Source of the DNA: Paenibacillus swuensis
GTDB taxonomy: Bacteria; Bacillota; Bacilli; Paenibacillales; DY6
Direction: 5' to 3'
Assembly (NCBI RefSeq): GCF_001644605.1
Contig: NZ_CP011388.1
Span: forward strand, 3,438,501-3,502,500
Length of the DNA stretch: 64,000 nt
Below the pieces are notes generated by a model. The model saw nothing but the letters and a program-made list of their open reading frames with translations, searched no databases and was not told the origin of the DNA. Position 1 is the first letter of the stretch. Every line of letters begins with the position of its first letter. This document shows positions 26,883 through 35,757 of the stretch, piece by piece. The position numbers were made by a program, and so were the translations under genes.

Positions 26883-27048
26883 AGATCATTGTCTTATCCT
26901 TCATTACTTTAAGTATGAGTCCATCCAGCTTCTGACTGATTGCCAGTACCTGCGGGTGGCCAAAATTGTACTTATACTTCTCTGCAGTATTTTCTAGAAG
27001 CTTCTTGAGTTGGTCGATTTCGCAGGATAATTCGGGCTGACTAGTCAT
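26881..27048 (-). CDS. Spo0E-like aspartyl-phosphate phosphatase (55 aa)
   Basis: This short gene reads from ATG 27048 to TGA 26881-26883. The protein is a predicted helical hairpin with the family motif ISQKLDGLI (about residues 37-45; usual form SQxLDxLI) and an N-terminal helix IDQLKKLLENTAEKY. Spo0E, YnzD and YisI in Bacillus remove phosphate from Spo0A and so delay sporulation. Length fits that family (50-85 residues). AAGGAAG lies seven bases before the ATG. It is monocistronic, ending in a strong terminator. Confidence 0.87.
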   Translation of the reverse strand: MTSQPELSCEIDQLKKLLENTAEKYKYNFGHPQVLAISQKLDGLILKVMKDKTMI

Positions 27049-27258
27049 TCGTAATCTTCCTTTATTTCCAAGAATTATAATAATAATTGTAACACGTCAT
27101 GACACTTCCGAAAACAGAAATTTAGGTGGGTTAATTTATATTTACAAAGATTTATTAGATATGGTAATATTAAAAATTTTGTCGATGATTGTTATTCTTT
27201 GGTAATATTTTGTTAATTATCGTTAACCTTATGTTGTTCATAGTTTAGCGCAACTCTT

Positions 27259-27306
27259 TACCTCCAAAGGAGTATAACATAGCAGAAGAACAACTACTTG
27301 GAGGTA
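27259..27306 (+). promoter_or_regulatory. Inverted repeat that can hide a ribosome binding site
   Basis: TACCTCCAA (27259-27267) is the exact complement of TTGGAGGTA (27298-27306), which contains the Shine-Dalgarno sequence of the gene at 27312. The loop is 30 bases. Pairing would block ribosome entry. Confidence 0.45.
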
Positions 27307-27311
27307 GGCTC

Positions 27312-27890
27312 ATGAAGTTCAGACGGATTATAACCCTCACTCTTGCACTTTCCATGTTCGGCACGGTTTCTGTTTTTGCCGACTCCATCGGCCAACAGAT
27401 TCGTGTCATAATTAACAACAGAGAAGCCTCGGATCCAGGTCTTATCGTAGACGGAAAGACGATGTTATCCTTGCGTGAGATGGCCGAATCTTTGCATGCG
27501 TTAATCGCATGGAACGAAGAAGCTAAGAAAGTGCAAATCATCAAACCTAATGTTCATATGTTTCTAATTGATGCCGAGAAAGATAAGATTTTTAATGAGG
27601 TTGAGCGGGGAAAGGCGGATTTTATTTTTATTGCGCAGACGGACAATCTTTTGGCAGATGTGTATTCCTTCAGGGTTACCATAACGGATCCTTATGGCAA
27701 GGTAACGGATATCGTGCCGGAAACTATATTTACCGATCAGAAAGATACGTATAATACACGTTCCAAGGAAATGAGTTATGATTTCAGATTTACAGGCAAG
27801 TATACGATTGATTACCAAATGAAGCTGACACGCAACCATGACTATCAAACGGTTTCCCAGAAAGTGATCACGTCCCGATCTCTTAAGTAG
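27312..27890 (+). CDS. Secreted protein with copper amine oxidase N-terminal-like domain
   Basis: The product has 192 residues with a cleavable signal peptide (MKFRRIITLTLALSMFGTVSVFADS, cut near residue 24). Next is a short stalk domain of the Cu_amine_oxidN1 type (VIINNREASDPGLIVDGKTMLSLREMAESL, ALIAWNEEAKKVQII), which is common on Paenibacillus surface proteins and has no catalytic role itself. The remainder (about 85-192) is beta-rich and lacks a motif I know. It may bind a wall component. GGAGG lies seven bases before the ATG but can be masked by the hairpin at 27259-27306. Confidence 0.8.
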   Translation: MKFRRIITLTLALSMFGTVSVFADSIGQQIRVIINNREASDPGLIVDGKTMLSLREMAESLHALIAWNEEAKKVQIIKPNVHMFLIDAEKDKIFNEVERGKADFIFIAQTDNLLADVYSFRVTITDPYGKVTDIVPETIFTDQKDTYNTRSKEMSYDFRFTGKYTIDYQMKLTRNHDYQTVSQKVITSRSLK

Positions 27891-27988
27891 GAGTTGATAT
27901 TCGAAGCTTCGGAGGAAATTGACCGACGATGCCCAATAATGGTACGATACGCTGTGTTACATATTAAATTTCGAAAAGAGGCTGTTTA

Positions 27989-28285
27989 ATGAGCGAACAC
28001 GTACACGATGAAAATTGCAACCACGACCATGAGGATCAAGTCTTCATCATTACAGATGCGGACGGAAACGAACATGAGATGGTGATGGTATATACGTTTG
28101 AATCTGAGGAGCAAGTTTATGCGGTGCTTTTGGACAAGAATAACCCGGAAGAAGACGGCGTGATCTTCAGAATCGAAGAAGAAGGCGAAGAGGCTTTCCT
28201 GGAAAGTATTGAAGATGAAGATGAGTGGAATCGTGTTGTAGCTGTCTACAATCAGATTGCTGCTGAAGAATCCGAGAACGTTTAG
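27989..28285 (+). CDS. DUF1292 family protein with His-rich N-terminus
   Basis: This acidic 98-residue protein belongs to the DUF1292 (YrzB-like) family by its core: FIITDADGNEHEMVMVYTFESEEQVYAVLL, then DGVIFRIEEEGEEAFLESIEDEDEWNRV. Function is unknown in the family. Before the core lies HVHDENCNHDHED, a cluster of five His, one Cys and acidic residues that could bind divalent metal. It is a single gene with its own terminator. Confidence 0.82.
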   Translation: MSEHVHDENCNHDHEDQVFIITDADGNEHEMVMVYTFESEEQVYAVLLDKNNPEEDGVIFRIEEEGEEAFLESIEDEDEWNRVVAVYNQIAAEESENV

Positions 28286-28299
28286 TCGTTATCAGAATA

Positions 28300-28336
28300 A
28301 AAAAAAGCTAGCCGATTACGCGGCTAGCTTTTTTTT
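28300..28336. terminator. Bidirectional terminator
   Basis: AAGCTAGCCG-ATTACG-CGGCTAGCTT with A and T tracts on the two sides, between convergent genes. Confidence 0.9.
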
Positions 28337-28375
28337 GGTTTATGGCCCAATGTGGTTAAAGCTGGGTCTGTTGAG

Positions 28376-28801
28376 TTATTTGCGTGAATTAAAATACATA
28401 ATTCTTTCATTGAACAAGGTAAGACGAGCGGAAAGCCTCTTGGCAAGAAATTTACACAGTTCGTTAGCCTTCGCTTTATCGCCATGGGTAGCATCATCGG
28501 GCAGTACCACCTGGATATGAGATTTCAATACATCCGTGCCTTCTTCAAGTTCTGTTCCAATCCCAAACAAGATGTAGCGATAGGCCAGGGTTTTGCCCTT
28601 CAGATAGAACCATAAACCTTCGCCTTCCGGCTTGGATTCAATCGTGTAGGGAAAAGCGGATTCCGCATAATCCCAACCAAGTTGTTGGCCGGTCAGAGCA
28701 GCCTGTTCCCTATAGTAAAGCAGGTGAGATCTAATTTCGTCCAGCGTAATGGTCTCGATTGCTGAACCGTCTGCCAATGTGATAAACGCGCTTTGTCCCA
28801 T
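28376..28801 (-). CDS. Conserved protein, DUF1885-like
   Basis: The 141-residue soluble protein begins MGQSAFITLADGS, then ITLDEIRSHLLYYREQAALTGQQLGWDYAESAFPY and WFYLKGKTLAYRYILFGIG. I associate this with the uncharacterised Bacillaceae DUF1885 family, from memory only. It lies 47 bases downstream of the decarboxylase gene on the same strand with no terminator between, so it is likely cotranscribed. Function unknown. Confidence 0.68.
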   Translation of the reverse strand: MGQSAFITLADGSAIETITLDEIRSHLLYYREQAALTGQQLGWDYAESAFPYTIESKPEGEGLWFYLKGKTLAYRYILFGIGTELEEGTDVLKSHIQVVLPDDATHGDKAKANELCKFLAKRLSARLTLFNERIMYFNSRK

Positions 28802-28848
28802 GCTTACACCTCATCCCATGAATAGTGTTTCATGTAACTGTTCGACCA

Positions 28849-30321
28849 TTAGCCAATAATTGCGCCCGGCTCCGAAATAACCTTGATGTTCTGAATGCTG
28901 CGATCTTCCGGTCCTTTAACGGGTAGTCCCACCTGTACATGCTCCATAATATAGTCGATATTCTCTTGGGAGATGACTTCACCGGGCAAAAGAATGGGAA
29001 TGCCTGGCGGGTACACGTAAATGAACTCCGCAATAATGCGGTCGGCTGATTCTGTAAATGGTATAACTTCGGTATCCCCATAGAAAGCATCCCTTGGTGT
29101 AATGGCCAGGTGAGGAATTTCCGGAACCTTGACAATCAATTCACCGGCTTCTCTAATATTATAATTGACTTTGGAAAGATGCCGTAAAGCCGTTAACAGG
29201 ATATCTACGGTTTCCTGCGTATCACCAGGTGTAATGAGTGCGAGAATGTTATACATGTCGCTTAGCTCTACTTCAATATTGTAATGCTCACGAAGAAAAT
29301 TCTCGGTTTCATAGCCGGTGATCCCTAAATTACGCACATGAACGCAAAGCTTGGTCGGATCCCAGTCAAACGTGGCCTCGTCACCAAGTATTTCTTCCCC
29401 GAAGGAGTAAAGTCCCGGAATCGTGTTAATCGTCTCGCGTGCATATTTCGCCAGAGAAATGGCTTGATCAGCCATTTCACGTCCGTTTAACGCCAAATTA
29501 CGACGCGCCACATCCAGGGAAGCCAATAGCGGATATGAAGTGGAGGTTGTCGTCAACATACTGAAGATGGTTTGTACACGTTGCGGATTGACAAGACCTT
29601 TCTTTACGTTAAGGACCGAGCTGCCGGTCATGGAGCCGCCCAGTTTATGAACCGATGTAGCTGCCATATCGGCACCGGCTTCCATGGCGGACATAGGCAA
29701 CTCCTCATGGAAATGAATGAGTACACCGTGAGCTTCATCCACAAGGACTGGAATTTTGAAAGAGTGCACGAGATCCACAATCTCTTTCAAATTCGCGCAG
29801 AAGCCGTAATACGTCGGATTAATAACAAGTAAAGCCTTGGCATCCGGGTGCTTTTCCATCGCTCTCTTGACGGAACGCAATGTGATACCATGGTCTATCC
29901 CTAAATTCTTGTCGCGTGCTGGAGACAGAAATACCGGCTTCGCGCCGCTGAAGATAATAGCGGACATCACGGATTTATGAACATTCCGCGGGATGATAAT
30001 CTTGTCACCGGGTGAGCATACTGCAAGAATCATGGTCATGATCGCGCTGCTTGTCCCCTGAACCGAAAAGTAAGTATAATCGGCTCCGAACGCGTCAGCG
30101 GCCAGTTGCTGTGCCTCTTCAATAACGCCTGTAGGCTGGTGCAGATCATCTAAAGGAGCTATATTAATGAGATCAATGGACAATACATTATCCCCTACAA
30201 AGCTTCTGAATTCTTGATCCATCCCGGCGCCTTTCTTATGTCCCGGAATATGAAATTGTACCGGATTGCTCGCCGCATGATTAACCAGCGCGGTGAACAG
30301 GGGTGTCTGGCGGTGGTCCAT
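28849..30321 (-). CDS. Arginine/lysine/ornithine decarboxylase, PLP fold-type I
   Basis: The protein has 490 residues. It opens with FHIPGHKKGAGMD, has the PLP site SVHKLGGSMTG (Lys226), DEAHGVLIHFH and a C-terminal domain with VYPPGIPILLPGE. This is the short Bacillus SpeA/YaaO class, which lacks the N-terminal wing domain of the E. coli inducible enzymes. The product is a polyamine precursor: agmatine, cadaverine or putrescine. Substrate cannot be settled from motifs. A longer open frame reaches 30423, but ATG 30321 with AAGGAAGGG seven bases upstream is the clear start. It diverges from the MFS gene. Confidence 0.9.
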   Translation of the reverse strand: MDHRQTPLFTALVNHAASNPVQFHIPGHKKGAGMDQEFRSFVGDNVLSIDLINIAPLDDLHQPTGVIEEAQQLAADAFGADYTYFSVQGTSSAIMTMILAVCSPGDKIIIPRNVHKSVMSAIIFSGAKPVFLSPARDKNLGIDHGITLRSVKRAMEKHPDAKALLVINPTYYGFCANLKEIVDLVHSFKIPVLVDEAHGVLIHFHEELPMSAMEAGADMAATSVHKLGGSMTGSSVLNVKKGLVNPQRVQTIFSMLTTTSTSYPLLASLDVARRNLALNGREMADQAISLAKYARETINTIPGLYSFGEEILGDEATFDWDPTKLCVHVRNLGITGYETENFLREHYNIEVELSDMYNILALITPGDTQETVDILLTALRHLSKVNYNIREAGELIVKVPEIPHLAITPRDAFYGDTEVIPFTESADRIIAEFIYVYPPGIPILLPGEVISQENIDYIMEHVQVGLPVKGPEDRSIQNIKVISEPGAIIG

Positions 30322-30537
30322 CCAACATCCCTTCCTTTCATAATATACTGTTGTTACTATAACAAATATAAAGGGGAATGCAAGGAGTTTTTCCCTTGAA
30401 TGCCACTGGATCATGAAGCACACAAAGCCTCAGGTAAAGGTTCTTCAATTGTTCATTTTATTGCACAAAAAAGTTGTGATACGATAGGGTCATTACTCAG
30501 TATATCGCGTTCTACAGTCAAGAGAGGAAGATACATA

Positions 30538-31707
30538 ATGAGAAAACAGCTGACAATTATCGGCTTTACGCTGTTTACGATTTTCATCGGCTTCGGAATC
30601 GTGATTCCGTTGCTTCCCGTCATGGTTCAGGAAACCGGGGCTCCTGAGTACCATTTCAACATCATGCTGGCGGCATATTCCGCCGTTTCATTTGTAGTGT
30701 CGCCATTCTGGGGAGCATTATCCGACAGAATCGGCAGGAAACCGGTATTAATCGCGGGAGTATTGGGTTTCAGCGCCAGTTTTTTATTGTTTGGTTTGTC
30801 ATCAGGTAACCTGGGTTTGATGTACTTCTCGCGAATTCTAGGAGGATTATTCTCAGGGGCTACCACGGCCTGCGCGGTCGCGTATGTTGCGGACATAACT
30901 AACGAAGATAACCGCACGAAAGGGATGGGAGTTGTCGGCATGTCCATCGGCTTGGGATTTATTTTCGGGCCGGCGATCGGGGGGATATTGAGTCGGTTCG
31001 GTCACAGTGTTCCTTTCTTTACCGCTTCGGTTATCTCTTTAATAACAGCTGTATTTATCGTAAGGGTATTAAAGGAGTCCCTTGCTGTGGATCAGAGAAC
31101 TCCTTCAGGTAAAAGCGGATCCCGTTGGGCGGCATTCACGGGCAGCGTTAAATATTTATACATTTTGTTGTTTCTTGTTACATTTACTCTGGCCGGTTTG
31201 GAAGGTACACTTCAATTTTTTCAGATGCAGGCTTTTGGAGCTACGCCGGAGGATGTCGGTTATATGTTTCTGGCCAGCGGGATTGTAGGTGCCTTAATTC
31301 AAGGAGGCTTTGTGCGGAGGTATATTAAAAAAGGGGACGAGCCTAAGTATATTCGCATCGGCTTTCTGTTACAGGGGCTTGGCTTTATTCTTCTGATCTT
31401 CTCAGACAGTCTAGTTACAGCCATGATCTACTTATCGGTGTTCGGCGCCGGAAATGCGCTGTTACGGCCTTGTTTGACTTCTTTGATTACCCAAAAGACA
31501 ACGGTCGGCCAGGGTGCGGCATCAGGGCTGAGCTCGTCCATGGACAGCCTCGGACGTGTCGGGGGTCCGCTTTTGGCAGCATTATTGTACGGGATGAGCG
31601 TGGAGCTTCCGTTTTATGTCAGCGCGGTCGTCTGTGTTGCGGCCTTATTCCTTGTCAGCCTCTATGTAATTCGAAGCAAGGACTTAAAGTCCTATTCGAA
31701 TAGGTAA
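30538..31707 (+). CDS. MFS multidrug-type exporter (DHA1 family)
   Basis: The protein of 389 residues has twelve predicted membrane helices. Motif A is present in the 2-3 loop (GALSDRIGRKPVLIAG), and motif C-like glycine-rich sequence in helix 5 (GMSIGLGFIFGPAIGG) marks a proton antiporter of the TetA/NorA kind. A second half-motif is SGLSSSMDSLGRVGGPLL. The start is ATG 30538, about ten bases after GAGG; the frame is open upstream without a site. The exported compound is unknown. It is divergent from the decarboxylase. Confidence 0.87.
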   Translation: MRKQLTIIGFTLFTIFIGFGIVIPLLPVMVQETGAPEYHFNIMLAAYSAVSFVVSPFWGALSDRIGRKPVLIAGVLGFSASFLLFGLSSGNLGLMYFSRILGGLFSGATTACAVAYVADITNEDNRTKGMGVVGMSIGLGFIFGPAIGGILSRFGHSVPFFTASVISLITAVFIVRVLKESLAVDQRTPSGKSGSRWAAFTGSVKYLYILLFLVTFTLAGLEGTLQFFQMQAFGATPEDVGYMFLASGIVGALIQGGFVRRYIKKGDEPKYIRIGFLLQGLGFILLIFSDSLVTAMIYLSVFGAGNALLRPCLTSLITQKTTVGQGAASGLSSSMDSLGRVGGPLLAALLYGMSVELPFYVSAVVCVAALFLVSLYVIRSKDLKSYSNR

Positions 31708-31858
31708 TTTGTTTAGGTTATGAATAATCATGAAGCATCTGTAATAACTATGTAAAGAAACTTAACGTACGTTCATAATTAAGAAAAGGTTATTACAATT
31801 ATTTAAATTATCTGTCAATTTACCTTACACAAAAGCACAAATTTCTTCTAAGATGTAT

Positions 31859-31886
31859 TTGATTTCTTAAAGTTTGATAGTATAAT
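31859..31886 (+). promoter_or_regulatory. Promoter of the BMP-type transporter operon
   Basis: TTGATT (31859-31864), 16 bases, TATAAT (31881-31886), about 95 bases before the lipoprotein ATG. Confidence 0.6.
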
Positions 31887-31982
31887 AAGTATCGAATCTT
31901 GTGCACAAGTTCTTCCAATGAAAATGTTTAAATAGTTGGAAAATTCTTGTGTTAAAAAAACATACCTGGGGGTAATCTACTT

Positions 31983-33032
31983 ATGAAGAAGTGGACAAGT
32001 CTTACACTAGTTGCCATCATCGCGCTGGTTCTTGTTCTATCGGGTTGCGGCAAGGACAATAATGGAGCGAATGAAGGCAAGAACACTGGCGAAAACGCCG
32101 GAAATGCCGGAAACGCACCGAAGTCTGACATCAAAGTGGGTCTCGTTACGGATTCCGGCGGTGTTAACGACAAATCGTTTAACCAGAGCGCATGGGAAGG
32201 CCTAGAAAAAGTAGGCGATTCCAAAGGTGTTGAAACTAAATACCTAGAGAGTAAATCGGACCCAGACTATATTCCTAACTTAAACAAATTCGTAAAAGAC
32301 GGTTACAGTCTGACTTGGGGTATCGGCTTCCTAATGGGAGACGCAATCAAGAAAGTCGCTACAGACAATCCGGAAGCCAAGCTTGCGATCATTGACAACG
32401 CTGTTGAAGCACCCAACGTTGCATCGGTTACATTCGCGGAGCATGAAGGTTCTTACCTAGTGGGGATCGTTGCGGGTCTGACAACGAAAACGAACAAGAT
32501 CGGTTTCGTCGGCGGTATGGAAATTCCGGTAATTACCCGTTTCGAGAAAGGCTTCGTAGCTGGCGTTAAAGAAGCTAACCCGAATGCTGAAGTTTTAATT
32601 AACTACGTGGGTGATTTCGGTAAACCGGATGCGGGTAAAGCAGCAGCGGCTACTATGTACGACAACGGAGCGGATATTATTTTCCACGCGGCCGGCGCTA
32701 CAGGTAACGGTGTGTTTAACGAAGCAACAGACCGTTCCAAATCGGGTTCCAAGGTTTGGGTAATCGGTGTGGATAAAGACCAATCGTTAGAGTTTGGCGA
32801 AGAAGTTACTTTAACATCCATGATGAAGCGTGTAGATACAGCGGTTGAAACCATCACTACACAATTGGTGGACGGCGAGTTCCCGGCAGGCAAGATCGTA
32901 ACTTTGGGCCTTAAAGACGATGGAGTAGGTCTTCCGGAAAACAATAAGAATGTAGCCGAAGATGTGTTAAAGAAAGTAGAAGATTATAAAGCCAAAATTA
33001 TCAGCGGTGACATCACAGTTCCTGCCGAGTAA
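31983..33032 (+). CDS. BMP-family nucleoside-binding lipoprotein
   Basis: The protein has 349 residues, with lipobox VLSGC (Cys22) followed by a low-complexity Asn/Gly/Glu linker (about 23-48). The Med/BMP binding fold follows: KVGLVTDSGGVNDKSFNQSAWEGL, WGIGFLMGDA, VTFAEHEGSYLVGIVAG, IGFVGGMEIPVITRFEKGF and IIFHAAGATGNGVF. Such proteins capture purine nucleosides for the YufN(NupN)-OPQ type importer, and the three following genes complete that system. Upstream is the promoter at 31859-31886; no purine riboswitch was seen. An imperfect terminator follows, which may make the binding protein more abundant than the membrane parts. Confidence 0.92.
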   Translation: MKKWTSLTLVAIIALVLVLSGCGKDNNGANEGKNTGENAGNAGNAPKSDIKVGLVTDSGGVNDKSFNQSAWEGLEKVGDSKGVETKYLESKSDPDYIPNLNKFVKDGYSLTWGIGFLMGDAIKKVATDNPEAKLAIIDNAVEAPNVASVTFAEHEGSYLVGIVAGLTTKTNKIGFVGGMEIPVITRFEKGFVAGVKEANPNAEVLINYVGDFGKPDAGKAAAATMYDNGADIIFHAAGATGNGVFNEATDRSKSGSKVWVIGVDKDQSLEFGEEVTLTSMMKRVDTAVETITTQLVDGEFPAGKIVTLGLKDDGVGLPENNKNVAEDVLKKVEDYKAKIISGDITVPAE

Positions 33033-33070
33033 TTTACAAGTTTCATAAAAAATTTTACAGGTCTGACCAA

Positions 33071-33103
33071 ACAAGGCTGGTTGTGAAACCGGCCTTGTTC
33101 TTT
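33071..33103 (+). terminator. Possible partial terminator inside the nucleoside transporter operon
   Basis: ACAAGGCTGGTT-GTGA-AACCGGCCTTGT, twelve pairs with one G-U, then TCTTTC. The T tract is poor, so read-through is likely. Confidence 0.6.
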
Positions 33104-33146
33104 CATTACTAAGGCCTATACCAAATTCATGTTCAGGGTGATTCTT

Positions 33147-34688
33147 ATGAGCGATAGGGCTCCAGTACTAGAACTACGAGGCATAACCAAACGGTTTCCG
33201 GGTGTAGTGGCTAATGATAATATAAGTTTGACGCTTAACAAAGGCGAGATTCATGCACTATTAGGTGAGAACGGTGCGGGAAAATCTACCCTGATGAGCA
33301 TCGTGTTCGGTCTTTACCGTCAAGATGAAGGTGAAATTTTCGTAAACGGGAATCCATCGGAAATTGATAATCCGAATAAAGCAATTGAATTAGGCATCGG
33401 TATGGTTCATCAGCATTTTAAACTCGTACAACCGTTCACAGTAACAGAGAATATTATTTTGGGTATGGAGCCAAAAAAGGGTCTTAACATTGATTACAAG
33501 ACAGCCTCCCGTAAAGTAAAGGCGCTGTCTGAGCAGTACGGGCTGAAAGTAAATCCGGATTCCAGAATCGAAGATATCACTGTAGGGATGCAGCAAAGAG
33601 TAGAAATTCTGAAAACGCTCTATCGCGGCGCAGATATTCTGATTTTTGATGAACCAACAGCCGTATTGACACCTCAGGAAATTGAAGAGCTGCTTGTCAT
33701 CATGAGAAAGCTTGTTCAAGAAGGCAAATCCATTATCCTTATTACGCATAAATTGAAAGAAATTATGGAAATCTCCGATAGTTGTACGATTATTCGACGC
33801 GGCAAAGTGGTGGATACCGTAAAAACTGCCGAAACCACGCCTAAACAGTTAGCTGAGAAGATGGTTGGACGCAATGTGTCCTTTTCAGTGGACAAGACTC
33901 AGGCAACTCCAGGAAAACCCGTGTTGACCGTAAACAACTTGGTATGCACGAATCATCAAGGGATCAATGTTCTTAAAGAGCTAAGTCTGGAAGTGAGACG
34001 GGGAGAGATTCTTGGCATTGCGGGAGTAGACGGTAACGGCCAAAGTGAGCTTATTGAAGCTTTAACAGGGTTGCGCAAAATTCAAGGCGGTTCTGTGCAT
34101 CTGAACGGCGAAGAGATCACGGACCAATCTCCAAGGCATATTTCTGAATCAGGCTTGTCCCATATTCCTGAAGATCGTCACAAGCATGGTTTAGTGCTTG
34201 ATTTCTCGGTAAGCGAGAATATGGTGCTGGAGACTTACTTCCATGACAAATACAATCGTAACGGATTTTTGAATTATGGGGAAATTAATAAACATGCTGA
34301 AAAACTTGTGAAGGATTTCGATGTGCGTACGCCGGATATCTATACAAGCGCAAGATCTTTGTCCGGAGGTAACCAGCAGAAAGCGATTATAGCTCGCGAA
34401 ATTAACAAAGATCCGGATTTGCTTATTGCGGCGCAGCCTACCCGTGGGTTGGATGTAGGTGCCATCGAGTTTGTTCATAAACAATTGATTGCTCAACGTG
34501 ATAAGGGCAAAGCTGTATTGCTGATCTCCTTCGAGCTTGATGAGATTATGAATGTATCAGACCGCATTGCCGTCATATATGAAGGCCAAATCGTAGGAGT
34601 TGTATTGCCTCACGAAACGAACGATCAAGAATTGGGCCTACTGATGGCAGGTAGCCGCAGAGAGGAAGGAGTGGCCGCGCATGAATAA
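33147..34688 (+). CDS. ABC transporter ATPase, duplicated type, nucleoside importer
   Basis: The 513-residue protein has two fused nucleotide-binding domains. The first has Walker [10 protein letters not shown], signature [17 protein letters not shown] and Walker [12 protein letters not shown]. The second has the degenerate [10 protein letters not shown], signature [14 protein letters not shown] and [15 protein letters not shown], where the usual Walker B Glu region reads AAQPT, as often seen in RbsA/NupO-like proteins. The start is ATG 33147 behind AGGGTGA. It overlaps the permease gene by eight bases. It powers import with the two permeases that follow. Confidence 0.92.
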   Translation: MSDRAPVLELRGITKRFPGVVANDNISLTLNKGEIHALLGENGAGKSTLMSIVFGLYRQDEGEIFVNGNPSEIDNPNKAIELGIGMVHQHFKLVQPFTVTENIILGMEPKKGLNIDYKTASRKVKALSEQYGLKVNPDSRIEDITVGMQQRVEILKTLYRGADILIFDEPTAVLTPQEIEELLVIMRKLVQEGKSIILITHKLKEIMEISDSCTIIRRGKVVDTVKTAETTPKQLAEKMVGRNVSFSVDKTQATPGKPVLTVNNLVCTNHQGINVLKELSLEVRRGEILGIAGVDGNGQSELIEALTGLRKIQGGSVHLNGEEITDQSPRHISESGLSHIPEDRHKHGLVLDFSVSENMVLETYFHDKYNRNGFLNYGEINKHAEKLVKDFDVRTPDIYTSARSLSGGNQQKAIIAREINKDPDLLIAAQPTRGLDVGAIEFVHKQLIAQRDKGKAVLLISFELDEIMNVSDRIAVIYEGQIVGVVLPHETNDQELGLLMAGSRREEGVAAHE

Positions 34689-35757
34689 ATTTTTTCGCAT
34701 ATTTGTTAAGGACAGCGCGGTTTATCCCCTCGTGGCAATCCTTCTTGGTCTGATCTTCGGGGCGATCATTATGTTGATCGGCGGTTATAATCCGATTAAA
34801 GCCTACAGTTCCCTGCTTCAGCAGATTTTTGGATCATCATATGATTTGGGAGAGACAATCAGGGCGGTGACCCCGCTTATATTAACGGGATTGTCAGTAG
34901 CGTTCGCGTTTCGTTCGGGTTTATTTAATATCGGTGCTGAAGGCCAATTCATGATTGGGATGACTACAGCTACCTTTATTGGGATTAAGTTAAACTTACC
35001 TTTTCTTCTTCATGCGGTAGTTGCGATGGTAGGCGGAGCGATTGCTGCCGGCTTGTGGGGAGCCATTGCAGGTTATTTGAAAGCCAAACGCGGCGTTAAT
35101 GAAGTAATCACCACCATCATGTTAAACTGGACTGCATTATATCTGTCCAATTACATTGTGGTAACCTTCTTGCTGGAGAAAGGGCAACAGCGAACAACTA
35201 TGATTCATGAGAACGCCTCGATCAGTTCGAGCTTGCTGATTGATCTGTTTGGCGGAGCCCGAATGCACTGGGGAACCGTTATAGCCTTACTGGCTTCCAC
35301 TGTATTTTATATCATTCTGTGGAAGACCAAACAAGGTTATGAATTGCGCGCAGTCGGTCATAATGCCGACGCAGCACAATATGCCGGTATGAATGTGAAA
35401 CGCAACATTATTAAAGCCATGTTTATAAGCGGCGTATTTGCAGGTTTAGCCGGTACATTTGAAGTGCTTGGTGTATTTCAATATCAAACAAACGCCGCCG
35501 CTTCGCCCGGTTATGGATTCGATGGCATCGCGGTGTCCTTGCTGGGCATGAACAATCCGTTCGGGGTCGTCCTTGCTGCGATTCTGTTCGGCGGACTGTC
35601 ATACGGTGCTGCCGGAATGAGTTTTGGCGCGGATGTACCACCCGAAATTATCCGAATCGTCATCGGCTCCATTATTTTCTTTGTTGCTGCGCAAGGAATC
35701 GTCAGATGGTTGCTGATTCCCTTTTATGCTAAGCGCAAGAAAGAGAAGGTGGCTTAA
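34681..35757 (+). CDS. Nucleoside ABC importer permease 1 (NupP-like)
   Basis: The 358-residue membrane protein of the BPD_transp_2 family has about eight to ten helices. It has FRSGLFNIGAEGQFMIG near residue 78, GVNEVITTIMLNWTALYLSNYI and GYGFDGIAVSLLGMNNPFGVVLAA. This is the pattern of the larger permease in BMP-linked importers. It overlaps the ATPase end by eight bases and is followed without a gap by the second permease, so all are one transcript. Confidence 0.9.
   Translation: MNKFFRIFVKDSAVYPLVAILLGLIFGAIIMLIGGYNPIKAYSSLLQQIFGSSYDLGETIRAVTPLILTGLSVAFAFRSGLFNIGAEGQFMIGMTTATFIGIKLNLPFLLHAVVAMVGGAIAAGLWGAIAGYLKAKRGVNEVITTIMLNWTALYLSNYIVVTFLLEKGQQRTTMIHENASISSSLLIDLFGGARMHWGTVIALLASTVFYIILWKTKQGYELRAVGHNADAAQYAGMNVKRNIIKAMFISGVFAGLAGTFEVLGVFQYQTNAAASPGYGFDGIAVSLLGMNNPFGVVLAAILFGGLSYGAAGMSFGADVPPEIIRIVIGSIIFFVAAQGIVRWLLIPFYAKRKKEKVA

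Noticed and set aside
31708-31982. Purine riboswitch upstream of the nucleoside transporter
   Set aside because: No match to the conserved purine-aptamer loops; only an AT-rich region with a promoter.
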